From Paenibacillus sp. FSL K6-3182 (GTDB taxonomy: Bacteria > Bacillota > Bacilli > Paenibacillales > Paenibacillaceae), in assembly GCF_037976325.1 (NCBI RefSeq), contig NZ_CP150265.1:6808501-6872500 (forward strand): 64,000 bases of DNA, given 5' to 3'. Numbering within the stretch: position 1 is the first letter of the stretch; every line of letters starts with the position of its first letter. A model generated the notes under the pieces. The model worked only from the letters and a program-made list of their open reading frames with translations. It had not been told where the DNA came from and ran no database searches. Positions 19,041-27,755 of this stretch are shown in pieces. The translations under genes were made by a program, and so were the position numbers.

Positions 19041-20525
19041 ATGCTGCGTTCTCGGAGTATTCATGGTCATGATCTTTATTCCTACAGTTGTGATGAAGAA
19101 TCTGCTAGACAACTTTCTAAATCAAACGAATTGTTGTGCCCTAGCTGTAATAATCCGGTTCATTATAAAAGAGGAGAGAAGGTATCCGCTCACTTCGCTC
19201 ATAAAAGGATGGAATGCGTTGTTAATACGTATGAGCCCGAAACAGAAGCACACATAAAAGGGAAACAACTACTGTTTAGTTGGCTGAAGCTGGAATTTCC
19301 GGATGCACACATTGAGTTAGAGGTCTACATCCCTGAAACTCAACAAATTGCAGATATATTGGTCGATCATCTTAATGATGATCTTGCCTGCCAAAAGTGG
19401 GTATTTGAATTCCAACATAGCCCTTTATCAGACGCGAGTTGGAGTGAACGACACCAGCTATATCGGCAGGCAGGTATTCATGATATTTGGATTATGGATG
19501 CGGATATTTACTTAAAATACTCTAAGGTCGTTGAACATGCGCGTATATTCCGGGAGCCATTAGAAGTCGCCTATAATAATGCTGGTTTTTGCTACTACCT
19601 GGACATTAACAGTTTATTGCTCACCATCGATTGTAACTTTATGAGTTCTAGCTATCGGTATCCAGGTAAACCACGCGCAAAACCATGGAACTACAAGTAT
19701 CATAGCCCTATGGTACATTCAACACCTTTAGAAAACGCTGAATTTATTATGCTAAGAGACTTCCCTTTTGCTGCGCTGAGCTTTCCTGAGATCGAGGACA
19801 AAGTTAATGAACGTGTCGACTGGAAACTTCAGAAATTCAGGTATGAGGAGTATATGAAACTAAAGAAAATGATTAACGATCGACTGAAGTTGATCGAAGA
19901 ATATTCAAGGGATAATCGAGACGGTAGTTATTCACGCTTGCTGATGGGAGTGTTGGCTAAGAACCGATCAGCGGTGGAGGAGGATATCCTTTCATTGAAT
20001 CCCGCAGTAGTCGTTGATAAATATGAGTCGATTGTCTTAAAAGTAAACGCGTGCCTTTTAGAGTATAAATCGATCCGGGAGCAATCGGATTTACAATCGA
20101 AAGTCATCGCTGAAATATCTCCAGTATACAGTGAATACCCTCAACTAGATCCTGATTATGTCGATGCTCATTCAATGGAGTTATACGACATTGCCTTCTT
20201 AAATGATATCGAGGGTAGCTTCACAGAGTTCTTGGTAGATCGTTATAGTGATAAGCTAATGATTGCATGGACTGTGATTGCCAATTACGACTTTGAGTTG
20301 TCAAAGCTTACAGGATACAATCCAAAGTATGTAGCGAAGCAACTAAGTAATGTGAAGTACTTTTTGAAACCGCGTGGCGAAGTGACAAAAGAGGAACTTG
20401 CATCACGATTTGTACAATGTAAATCCGTAGAAGAGGCTAACGAGTTGATGCTTCGAATAAAAACTGAAGTGATTGAAGAGTTAGAGAATCCCTCATGGTT
20501 AAGGGAGTTGGAAGACGATGATTAG
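19041..20525 (+). CDS. CoiA-like nuclease-domain protein
   Basis: About 494 residues. The N-terminus has a zinc-knuckle (LLCPSCNNPVHYKRGEK) followed by AHFAHK, the typical start of the competence protein CoiA-like family. A PD-(D/E)xK-type nuclease core follows: EAHIKGKQLLFSWLK, an ADILVD strand and WVFEFQHSPLS. The remaining 300 residues are helical and less conserved. CoiA is needed for DNA processing in competence; cargo-encoded relatives may instead act on invading DNA. The start is unsure: the ATG at 19041 is 13 bp from AAGGAG, and a GTG at 19029 is too close to it. A GC-rich terminator follows. Confidence 0.75.
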   Translation: MLRSRSIHGHDLYSYSCDEESARQLSKSNELLCPSCNNPVHYKRGEKVSAHFAHKRMECVVNTYEPETEAHIKGKQLLFSWLKLEFPDAHIELEVYIPETQQIADILVDHLNDDLACQKWVFEFQHSPLSDASWSERHQLYRQAGIHDIWIMDADIYLKYSKVVEHARIFREPLEVAYNNAGFCYYLDINSLLLTIDCNFMSSSYRYPGKPRAKPWNYKYHSPMVHSTPLENAEFIMLRDFPFAALSFPEIEDKVNERVDWKLQKFRYEEYMKLKKMINDRLKLIEEYSRDNRDGSYSRLLMGVLAKNRSAVEEDILSLNPAVVVDKYESIVLKVNACLLEYKSIREQSDLQSKVIAEISPVYSEYPQLDPDYVDAHSMELYDIAFLNDIEGSFTEFLVDRYSDKLMIAWTVIANYDFELSKLTGYNPKYVAKQLSNVKYFLKPRGEVTKEELASRFVQCKSVEEANELMLRIKTEVIEELENPSWLRELEDDD

Positions 20526-20937
20526 TGATCTATGTCAGGCGTAAAAAACGGGAGACTCTGCACAACATGATGTAAGACAGGTGTAAAACTTTGTGTATTA
20601 CAGTGTATTACACTTGCCCTCGGCAGATGCCGCGGGCGATTTTTTGTGTAGAAATAGCCAAGCATTTGCTCATTGCCGAGCATCCACTTTCCCTTACAAA
20701 CCCACTACAGGTTATAAGGGGTTGTGCGGAAGTATAGCAAAAACTTGCATTAAAAATCACTAGCAAGTACAAAAGGAAAATGTTACAAAAAGATTCAAAG
20801 ATACATATACATTATGCTAGATCTTCCCAGCTATTGAAGATCAAACAACTAAAATGTCAGACTTTCTATATAGACGGTAGTCCCAGTATTTGCTAAATTA
20901 GAGCTACCGGATAAATTTATCAAAGGGGACGTTGTAG
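20526..20937. other. Intergenic region within cargo
   Basis: It holds the terminator of the CoiA-like gene at its left and an AT-rich leader for the DUF5677 gene at its right. No small gene was seen. Confidence 0.4.
20615..20646 (+). terminator. Intrinsic terminator after the CoiA-like gene
   Basis: The stem GCCCTCGGCA paired with TGCCGCGGGC is followed by GATTTTTTG. It lies 90 bp after the stop codon. Confidence 0.75.
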
Positions 20938-21765
20938 ATGATTGGAGATTATGATCAACCATATCCATTACTTGAATCACTAAGTCAAACAATACTATTC
21001 GCGGACAAACTTCTAGAAGAAGCTGCTAATAAAGGTGGGTATACCGATACTGAAGTTATCACATTTTCGCTTTTCAGGCAGTTAATTGAACAAGTAGATG
21101 GGATTTTTATCGGAGTAGATCATAATAATTATGATCTTGCTAGAACGTCTCTACGTAATGCGTTTGAAACTAATTTAGCTATTGAATATATCTATAAAGA
21201 TCCGGCGCTTTTAAATGATCGTGCTTTAGCTTATAAAGTAGGATCAAAATACCAAAATATCGCTTGGTTTGATATGGCCATTCAGGAGAAGATTCTAGAA
21301 CCTGAAGTCCAAGAGGCCGAACTAATTAGTAAGAAATCTGCGTTAGAGACCGAACTTAATTTACCGGCTTTATCAAGGATTTCAACTGAATGGATTCGAA
21401 CAAAAGCAGGATTAAGAAGAGATGGTACACCTAAATGGTATTCACTGTATAATGGGCCATCATCAATTTACGCTCTGGCAAAACACTTAGACATGGAAAG
21501 TGAATATAAAAGGATTTATGGCTCGCTCTCTGCTACAATTCATGGTACAACAGCACTTGATAGAGTAGCATTAGAGTCAGGAACGGGGAAAGTCCTTATT
21601 TGGCCATTAAGGGATGAGGAGAGAGAGAAGGCTGAAACACCAATATATCTTGGACGGGCATTCCTTCTAAATATGATCGGAATCTTAGTTCGTAATTACG
21701 AACCGACAAAAGCCATCGAGTTTGGACCGTTCTTAGAAGAACATATTGAACCCACGAGAGCTTGA
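20938..21765 (+). CDS. DUF5677 domain-containing protein
   Basis: A 275-residue all-helical protein. Its features fit the DUF5677 family: a helix with LFRQLIEQVDGIFIGVD, then ARTSLRNAFETNLAIEYI, a long linker, and a C-terminal YGSLSATIHGTTALDR segment with the conserved serine-histidine region. The function of the family is unknown; members often lie in accessory regions and defence islands. GGGGAC precedes the ATG. It has its own terminator. Codon use looks like the AT-rich cargo rather than the hsd operon. Confidence 0.75.
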   Translation: MIGDYDQPYPLLESLSQTILFADKLLEEAANKGGYTDTEVITFSLFRQLIEQVDGIFIGVDHNNYDLARTSLRNAFETNLAIEYIYKDPALLNDRALAYKVGSKYQNIAWFDMAIQEKILEPEVQEAELISKKSALETELNLPALSRISTEWIRTKAGLRRDGTPKWYSLYNGPSSIYALAKHLDMESEYKRIYGSLSATIHGTTALDRVALESGTGKVLIWPLRDEEREKAETPIYLGRAFLLNMIGILVRNYEPTKAIEFGPFLEEHIEPTRA

Positions 21766-21777
21766 ACTATTTGGACA

Positions 21778-21825
21778 ATAAAAGCAGCGGTAGACTAAGG
21801 CTTCAAGTGCCTGCTGCTTTTTTTA
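21778..21825 (+). terminator. Intrinsic terminator after the DUF5677 gene
   Basis: AAAAGCAGC pairs with GCTGCTTTTTTT around an 18-bp loop region, with a long T-run on the plus strand. It starts 13 bp after the stop codon. Confidence 0.7.
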
Positions 21826-21961
21826 GGCTATTTGCATTCTAGGGTTGGAAACATCTATTTCTAACCCTAGATCGTCAATCTGAAAGAAACCTGTACTTGG
21901 TTGGATTTTAGTTGTTTTCACCAGTACATACCAAGGTTGTTTGGGTTGAATTTTCTGATCC

Positions 21962-23230
21962 CTAATCCAGCTCACTACTCTCAGCTTGTTTCAGTAGCGT
22001 TGGAATATGTGGCCCATACTCAACCTTCTCACGACCTGAGCGAAAACCACTACCAACCTTGCGTGCCTCCACCGAATACAACGTCTTTGCGCGAATAATC
22101 TCATAGCTGTTCCCACGCCCTAAACGATTAGACATTTTGATCAAACCACTCAAACCTTCCGTGAAAGCATTGGTAATTGTGAATGGGGCATCCCAATATG
22201 CAAAAATTTCGTCATAGTGATTGTGAACCATTTTGACCAACTTTTTGAATGGTTCCATTCCTTCATGCGGCAACCTATTTTTCCATGCTTCAAAAGCGTT
22301 CTGAGCCAGCTGCTTTTCTGGTTCGTCATAGATTGTAAAGAAGCTTTCCTTAAGGTCATAAGCAATGGCTAACTCTGGAATTTGTTCACGAACAATAGCA
22401 AGGGCTTTGTGCTCGGCAGGTGTCAGATTCTCATGTCGTTTAAGTATCAGCCATTGAATGGACCTTTTTACATTAATTAGATTATCCTTGCTGAGTTGTA
22501 CTTGATATTTCCTCCGCTCTTCTTCCAGTGCTTCCAATGCCATTTTGACAACATGAAACTTATCAATAATCAACTTGGCATTAGGCAAAAACGCTGCAAA
22601 GGAGCGTTTGAAAGGCCGCCACAAGTCGGTACAAACCCACTCAACTTTTTCACGGTCTGGCAGATCATTAAAGAATGTCTTCAGATGGTCTTGTGTGCGT
22701 TCCTCCAGCATTTCAAACACGTTATTGGTTGTTAGATTAGTAATAATGCAACGATAACCACCAGCTAGATTCACTTCATCAATTCCCATGATGACTGGTG
22801 TTTCATAGCGAACGGTTTGCTCAAGCTCTTGAATCAAGTCATGGGCAATATTTTTAACCGTATTAACGGCAACGCCTGTTTCGTCTGCCAAGGCGCGGAA
22901 TGTGGCGCTAAAGCATTGCTGTCGGATGACATCAACTAAGCGTTTTGTTGCGCGGCGCTTATCGTCCAAGAAGCTCAGCTTAGACATCGCCATTTTTCCG
23001 CAGCTTTCACAGCGAAAACGCGGCCTTTGCACTTCAAGACGAACAGGCTCCATATACAGCGGCGTATCAGAAAACTTATTCTTGCGTGTCCCATGCTTGT
23101 GCATTGGGATCTTGCAATCTGGGCATATGAACGTCTCCGCAACATCCGCCACTGCAACAATGATGAGTGCCTTGCTTTCTTTATACATATCTACTGGTTT
23201 AATGCCCGGCAAATTCAATAAATCAAGCAT
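21962..23230 (-). CDS. ISL3-family (IS204/IS1001/IS1096/IS1165) transposase
   Basis: A 422-residue transposase, full length for the family. The N-terminal zinc finger shows CPDC and a later CESC pair, followed by an HTH-like region. The DDE catalytic region can be followed through MGIDEVNLAGG, VCTDLWRPFK, IIDKFHVVK, and a late AFTEGLSGLIKMSNR with the catalytic glutamate. The ATG lies only a few bases after the hsdR stop codon, with no clear ribosome site, so it could be expressed only by coupling to hsdR. I could not find a terminal repeat on that side. It may therefore be a stranded transposase rather than a complete insertion sequence. Confidence 0.88.
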   Translation of the reverse strand: MLDLLNLPGIKPVDMYKESKALIIVAVADVAETFICPDCKIPMHKHGTRKNKFSDTPLYMEPVRLEVQRPRFRCESCGKMAMSKLSFLDDKRRATKRLVDVIRQQCFSATFRALADETGVAVNTVKNIAHDLIQELEQTVRYETPVIMGIDEVNLAGGYRCIITNLTTNNVFEMLEERTQDHLKTFFNDLPDREKVEWVCTDLWRPFKRSFAAFLPNAKLIIDKFHVVKMALEALEEERRKYQVQLSKDNLINVKRSIQWLILKRHENLTPAEHKALAIVREQIPELAIAYDLKESFFTIYDEPEKQLAQNAFEAWKNRLPHEGMEPFKKLVKMVHNHYDEIFAYWDAPFTITNAFTEGLSGLIKMSNRLGRGNSYEIIRAKTLYSVEARKVGSGFRSGREKVEYGPHIPTLLKQAESSELD

Positions 23231-23235
23231 GGGCG

Positions 23236-26200
23236 CTAGTCCAAGTCTATAGTCTTGCCGTCGCGCAGCATTTCATAAATCATATCAACTAGTGCGGACA
23301 TACCCTGACGGTCGGATTTAAGTACCAGTGTGGCAAGCTTTTGATGGCTCGAAAGCGCCCGAACTACGGCTTGTTGCACAGCACCAGGCAGATTTCCTTT
23401 CATCGCCTGTTCGCGGGTGTTGCTCTCGACTTGCGCCATAACCACATCGCTTTCTCCGGCAATCGACTTGATTTGATTAACAAAGGCAACCTGATCCTGA
23501 ACCGGTGTTGCTTCACCAAACAGGCTATTAAGCTTTTCAATGATTTCTTTCACGAACTTGGGCTTATCACCTGCGCCACCGCCACTGCCTGGGCCAATAG
23601 GTTGTAAAACAGGGTTATCTTCCTCTATAGAAGGATCCTCAATACGACCTTTAATATCAAAGCCTGTGAGTACTAAACCCTTAAGATCTACATTTTCTGG
23701 CGTTTCATTGTGAAGGCGCTTTTGCAATAACTTGGCAAAGGCGGCGAAGTTCTCAAGCTCTGGATCACCAAAATCAATGAGTTGAGCAACATAAGAGTAG
23801 GTGCGACAAAAGCGCCCCAAGTCTGACTTAAAGCCAAGTAGCGACTTTATTTGCTCTGCGTATTCATCTTGATGATGATCAGCAGATTTCATCCCCGCTT
23901 CATCACCTTTAGCATGCGCCTTTTCAAATGCAGATTCCCACGTTGCCATTGCATCACGGAGCATTTTCATCTTGTCGTTGTAAAGACGGGTAGCGCTTTC
24001 TGTTGCTGCATACAGCGCTTTGTGTTGCGGTGCTTGCGCGTGAGTAATATCACGTATAGTTTTGAAACGAGCCTCTTTGAAGACGGCTAAATCATTTTCG
24101 GTATATAGTCCATGCTCCTCTAAGCGTTCTTTAATTTCATAGACCACGTTCAAGTCTTGAACATCGTCAATTTGCGCTCCATCGTCATATATTGAAAAAG
24201 CGTAGCGAACGTTAGCAGGGTCATTCACAAAGTCGATAATGAACACCTCATCCTTACCCGGGGCCATGCGATTCAATCGCGAAAAAGTCTGCACAATTTC
24301 AACCTGGTTAGCGATTTTCTTGTCCACGTACATCGCCACCAGTTTTGGTTGGTCAAATCCCGTTTGGAATTTGTCCGCAACCAGCATAACGCGATATTCA
24401 GGGCGATCAAATGCAAAACGCAAATCCTGGCCTTGCAACTCAGGGTTCATGCTTTGTTCTGTAAACTCCTCGTTTTCGTCGACAATAAACACATCATCTT
24501 TGAATGCCTCATCATCATTGTGCATCACCTGCTTTCCGGTCATCTTACCTGAGAAAGCGACCAGCGAATGAATAAAGCTGTATTCACTGTGTTGCTCTAT
24601 ATAGCGGTCAAAAGCTTTTTTATAACGAATTGCAGCAGCACGAGAACTGGTGACAACCATAGCCTTTGCTTTGCCATCTAAACGATGAGCTACGTTTTTC
24701 GAGAAGTGTTCAATAATGAATTGCACCTTTTGAGTCACATTGGTGGGGTGCAGTGCCATCCATTGGGCTAAAGCGCGTTTAGCTGCCTTGCCACTCACTC
24801 GTTTGCTGTCTTCAAGCTGTTTAGAAAGATTAAAGGCGGTTTGATAAGGTACATAGCCTTTAAGTACGTCCAGAATAAAGCCTTCTTCGATAGCCTGGCG
24901 CATAGTGTATTTATGAAAGGCTTTCGGCGGGTTCTCTTTGGATGGTGGCTTTGTCATGTCGTCAGGGCGGCCAAACAACATCATAGTTGCATGTTTAGGG
25001 GTACCCGTGAAGGCAAAATAGCTGATGTTGTCAGGGCGAACTCGAGACTTTTGCAATAGTTCTAACAGCTCATCCACCGTCATAGTGGACATTTTACCCT
25101 GACCACTCATACCCAATGCGGTTTGCAATTTGGCAGCCGTAGAACCCGTCTGAGAGTTATGCGCTTCATCAATAATAACCGCAAAGTTTTTCCCCTTGAG
25201 GTTTTTATCGGTAATGATGGCCTCCATCGCATAAGGAAACGTCTGGATAGTCACAACAATAATAGGGGTTCCAGCCAACAGTGCTTCAGACAACTGCTTG
25301 CTTTTGGATTTAGAAGACTTCTGGCGGTCAATCGCGGCAATAACACCAAATTGGTGGTCTATTTGCTTAACCGCGTCCTGTAGCTGTCCATCAAGTACAT
25401 TGCGATCAGTCACAATAATGACGCTGTTAAAAACAGCATCACCATTTTCTTCACGCAGTTTCACCAAATTATGAGCAGTCCAGGAAATGGTGCTGGTTTT
25501 GCCGGAACCCGCACTATGGTCAGCCAGATAGGCCATTCCTGCGCCATTCTTACGAGCATCAGCAAGCACGGCATTGACCGCTGTCCATTGATGGAAACGT
25601 GGAAATATCAGCGTCTCTTTCTTCGACCAATTACCCTGAATATCAACGACATTCTTTTTCTCCACGTAAACGAAGCTGTGGAATATGCGTAGCCACGCAT
25701 CGGGTTGACACACATCCTCCCAGAAGTAGGCCACAGGGTATTCAATGCTGCCATCAGTCTTTTTCTCACCCGATGGGTTGCCAGCGCGCCCATCATTCCC
25801 CTTATTGAACGGCAGGAAGAATGTATTCACGCCATCTAGTTTGGTTGCCATCATGATTTCAGAATCAGACATGGCAAAATGCACGACTGCACCACGCTTG
25901 AAGGTCAATAGAGGCTCTTTACGCTTGGTTTTTGGATCAAATGGCAAACGATCTTGGCGGTATTGCTCCATCGCTGCCTCTGCCGATTGCGTGAAGTCCG
26001 TCTTTAGCTCAACCGTAGCCACAGGTAAACCGTTGATAAAGAACACTAGGTCAATGGCAAAATCACGAGCGGGGTGATACCTCAACTCGGGGACAACACG
26101 CAATATATTCGCTTTATAACGCTCTATCACTGCTTCGTTACGCTTATCTTCAGGTGCGGTTTCTGTCATTTCAATCAGACCGCAACCGGCAATCGAGAAG

Positions 26201-26472
26201 CCCTGGCGCAATACTTGTACTGAGCCTTGCTGCTCCAGCGCTTTTGTCAATCGCTCCATAACAACTTCAAGGGTTTTTGAGCTGTTTAATCGTTCCAGCT
26301 TATCCCATTTATCCTTCTGGCCACTGTTCTTAATCCAGCTTTCAAGGTCCTCTGGGAACAGCGCACGTTCAGTATCGTAACGTTTGGGGTCACCCAGCTT
26401 CCAACCTTGCTCTACCAACCGGTCAATGATGTAAGCTTGGAAGTGCTTTTCCTGATGGGCAGATGAATTCAT
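23236..26472 (-). CDS. hsdR: Type I restriction enzyme, R (restriction and translocation) subunit
   Basis: A 1078-residue HsdR. An N-terminal PD-(D/E)xK nuclease is marked by FAIDLVFFINGLPVATVELK (about residue 140). The superfamily 2 motor follows: Walker A HSAGSGKT near residue 320 and DEAH near residue 432, with helicase motifs through DRPEYRVMLVADKFQTGFDQP. It cuts unmethylated DNA after ATP-driven translocation in complex with HsdM and HsdS. It begins 2 bp after the hsdS stop, the third gene of the hsdMSR operon. All motifs are intact. An ISL3 transposase gene begins almost at its stop codon. Confidence 0.95.
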   Translation of the reverse strand: MNSSAHQEKHFQAYIIDRLVEQGWKLGDPKRYDTERALFPEDLESWIKNSGQKDKWDKLERLNSSKTLEVVMERLTKALEQQGSVQVLRQGFSIAGCGLIEMTETAPEDKRNEAVIERYKANILRVVPELRYHPARDFAIDLVFFINGLPVATVELKTDFTQSAEAAMEQYRQDRLPFDPKTKRKEPLLTFKRGAVVHFAMSDSEIMMATKLDGVNTFFLPFNKGNDGRAGNPSGEKKTDGSIEYPVAYFWEDVCQPDAWLRIFHSFVYVEKKNVVDIQGNWSKKETLIFPRFHQWTAVNAVLADARKNGAGMAYLADHSAGSGKTSTISWTAHNLVKLREENGDAVFNSVIIVTDRNVLDGQLQDAVKQIDHQFGVIAAIDRQKSSKSKSKQLSEALLAGTPIIVVTIQTFPYAMEAIITDKNLKGKNFAVIIDEAHNSQTGSTAAKLQTALGMSGQGKMSTMTVDELLELLQKSRVRPDNISYFAFTGTPKHATMMLFGRPDDMTKPPSKENPPKAFHKYTMRQAIEEGFILDVLKGYVPYQTAFNLSKQLEDSKRVSGKAAKRALAQWMALHPTNVTQKVQFIIEHFSKNVAHRLDGKAKAMVVTSSRAAAIRYKKAFDRYIEQHSEYSFIHSLVAFSGKMTGKQVMHNDDEAFKDDVFIVDENEEFTEQSMNPELQGQDLRFAFDRPEYRVMLVADKFQTGFDQPKLVAMYVDKKIANQVEIVQTFSRLNRMAPGKDEVFIIDFVNDPANVRYAFSIYDDGAQIDDVQDLNVVYEIKERLEEHGLYTENDLAVFKEARFKTIRDITHAQAPQHKALYAATESATRLYNDKMKMLRDAMATWESAFEKAHAKGDEAGMKSADHHQDEYAEQIKSLLGFKSDLGRFCRTYSYVAQLIDFGDPELENFAAFAKLLQKRLHNETPENVDLKGLVLTGFDIKGRIEDPSIEEDNPVLQPIGPGSGGGAGDKPKFVKEIIEKLNSLFGEATPVQDQVAFVNQIKSIAGESDVVMAQVESNTREQAMKGNLPGAVQQAVVRALSSHQKLATLVLKSDRQGMSALVDMIYEMLRDGKTIDLD

Positions 26473-26474
26473 CC

Positions 26475-27755
26475 CTATTCTCCTCGCAAGTCTATTTGTC
26501 CAGTCACAGCCGCTGTGATAAATGCTGAACGACGTTCTTTGAGCAAGTCTATGCTTTTTTGTGTTTTTGTAACGAGCATATCAATTGATTTAATGGCTTT
26601 GTCCAAAAAATCCGCAATCTGAGCTTGTTCTGACACACTCGGGCAGGGTACTTTTACCTGACGAAAGTTGTTATAGCTTAGGTCTTGCCCGTCCCTAATA
26701 AACATAGAGGTCGCCTGTAGGCCTTGAATGTAGGTTATTGATTTGAATAAATAAGTGAAATAACCTACATGTGAAGCAGGGGTTGGTTTTAAGACGACAT
26801 ATGACGAACGAACACAACCGTTCGCTTTGACTCGTTCAATTCCCCCTTGAAAGCTTCTCATGCTAATAACAAAATCGTTAATTCTTGCATGTTTTCTCTT
26901 TTCCAGATTTTTCACTGCCTGAGTTACTCTTCTGCCCTCAAGCTCCTGGAACTCTTCAAGGGGAATTACTCCATATTTTTGTGTAGCTGAAAGATGTTGA
27001 TCATCTTCAAAAGCGAGTTGCTTACTTTCACTAAATAACCGATTCCCAGAAATGACTTCCCAGTGTTCCGGCACTTCCCCAATCCACTCAACACCAGAAT
27101 CTTTCATTTTTACTTGAGGGTTTAGCCCTTTGGTGACAGCATGAGTAATCAGTGCCTGTCGCTTTTCTTTGAGCAAGTCAATAAAGCGGGTTTTCTTGGT
27201 TATTAGGGTGTCAATTCGAGCAATTTCAGCTTGAATGCTTTTACGGATTGCAATTTGCTCTTCGAGTGGTGGCAAAGGCATAGGAATATTGCCAATACCT
27301 TGCCAGTCTGCCCGAGGCATTTTCGCACCTTCGCATGTCGATTCAATCTGCTGTGTTACATCAGAAGTTAAAAGCCAACTTTGAAGCAATTCTGGCAATA
27401 CTTTTTCAGGCTGCAGCACAAGAAATTCTGTAGAACAAATTCCGTCAAAGCCAGCAATGATTGCTTTGCGTAGGTAAGGCCTGAGCTTTCCATATAAAAT
27501 TTGGCCTTCAGAAAAAGCTCCTACAGTAGAAGTATCGGTTTGCCTAGAATTACCCTCTGTTGGTGAGTATTTTCCTGAGCCCGATTCAACATCTTCAAGA
27601 CCTATATAGGTAATGTTTTCGCCAATGTCGGAAGTTCTCGCGGTACTTAATTTTGTAAATCTTTTGATCGGGATGATATCCCAATGTTTTGGCACTGACT
27701 CAATCCATTTAATTCCGGATTCTTTATACTCTGGATACGGTTTGTAGTGACTCAT
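26475..27755 (-). CDS. hsdS: Type I restriction-modification specificity subunit
   Basis: A 426-residue HsdS with the expected two-fold architecture. Target-recognition domain 1 starts with GIKWIESVPKHWD and ends at a conserved helix (LPPLEEQIAIRKSIQ). Domain 2 repeats the pattern (GVEWIGEVPEHWE ... VSEQAQIADFLDK). Each conserved region ends with an IDLLKE-R stretch before ITHAVT or ITAAVT. HsdS sets the bipartite DNA recognition sequence for both methylation and cutting. Its ATG overlaps the hsdM stop by 4 bp. The recognition sequence cannot be predicted by eye. Confidence 0.93.
   Translation of the reverse strand: MSHYKPYPEYKESGIKWIESVPKHWDIIPIKRFTKLSTARTSDIGENITYIGLEDVESGSGKYSPTEGNSRQTDTSTVGAFSEGQILYGKLRPYLRKAIIAGFDGICSTEFLVLQPEKVLPELLQSWLLTSDVTQQIESTCEGAKMPRADWQGIGNIPMPLPPLEEQIAIRKSIQAEIARIDTLITKKTRFIDLLKEKRQALITHAVTKGLNPQVKMKDSGVEWIGEVPEHWEVISGNRLFSESKQLAFEDDQHLSATQKYGVIPLEEFQELEGRRVTQAVKNLEKRKHARINDFVISMRSFQGGIERVKANGCVRSSYVVLKPTPASHVGYFTYLFKSITYIQGLQATSMFIRDGQDLSYNNFRQVKVPCPSVSEQAQIADFLDKAIKSIDMLVTKTQKSIDLLKERRSAFITAAVTGQIDLRGE

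Noticed and set aside
18997..19257. Hydrophobic plus-strand frame before the CoiA-like gene
   Set aside because: It overlaps the CoiA-like coding region in another frame. The latter has recognisable motifs.
21839..21870. Inverted repeat CTAGGGTT...AACCCTAG as the ISL3 element end
   Set aside because: No matching copy was found on the hsdR side, so it cannot be called a terminal repeat.
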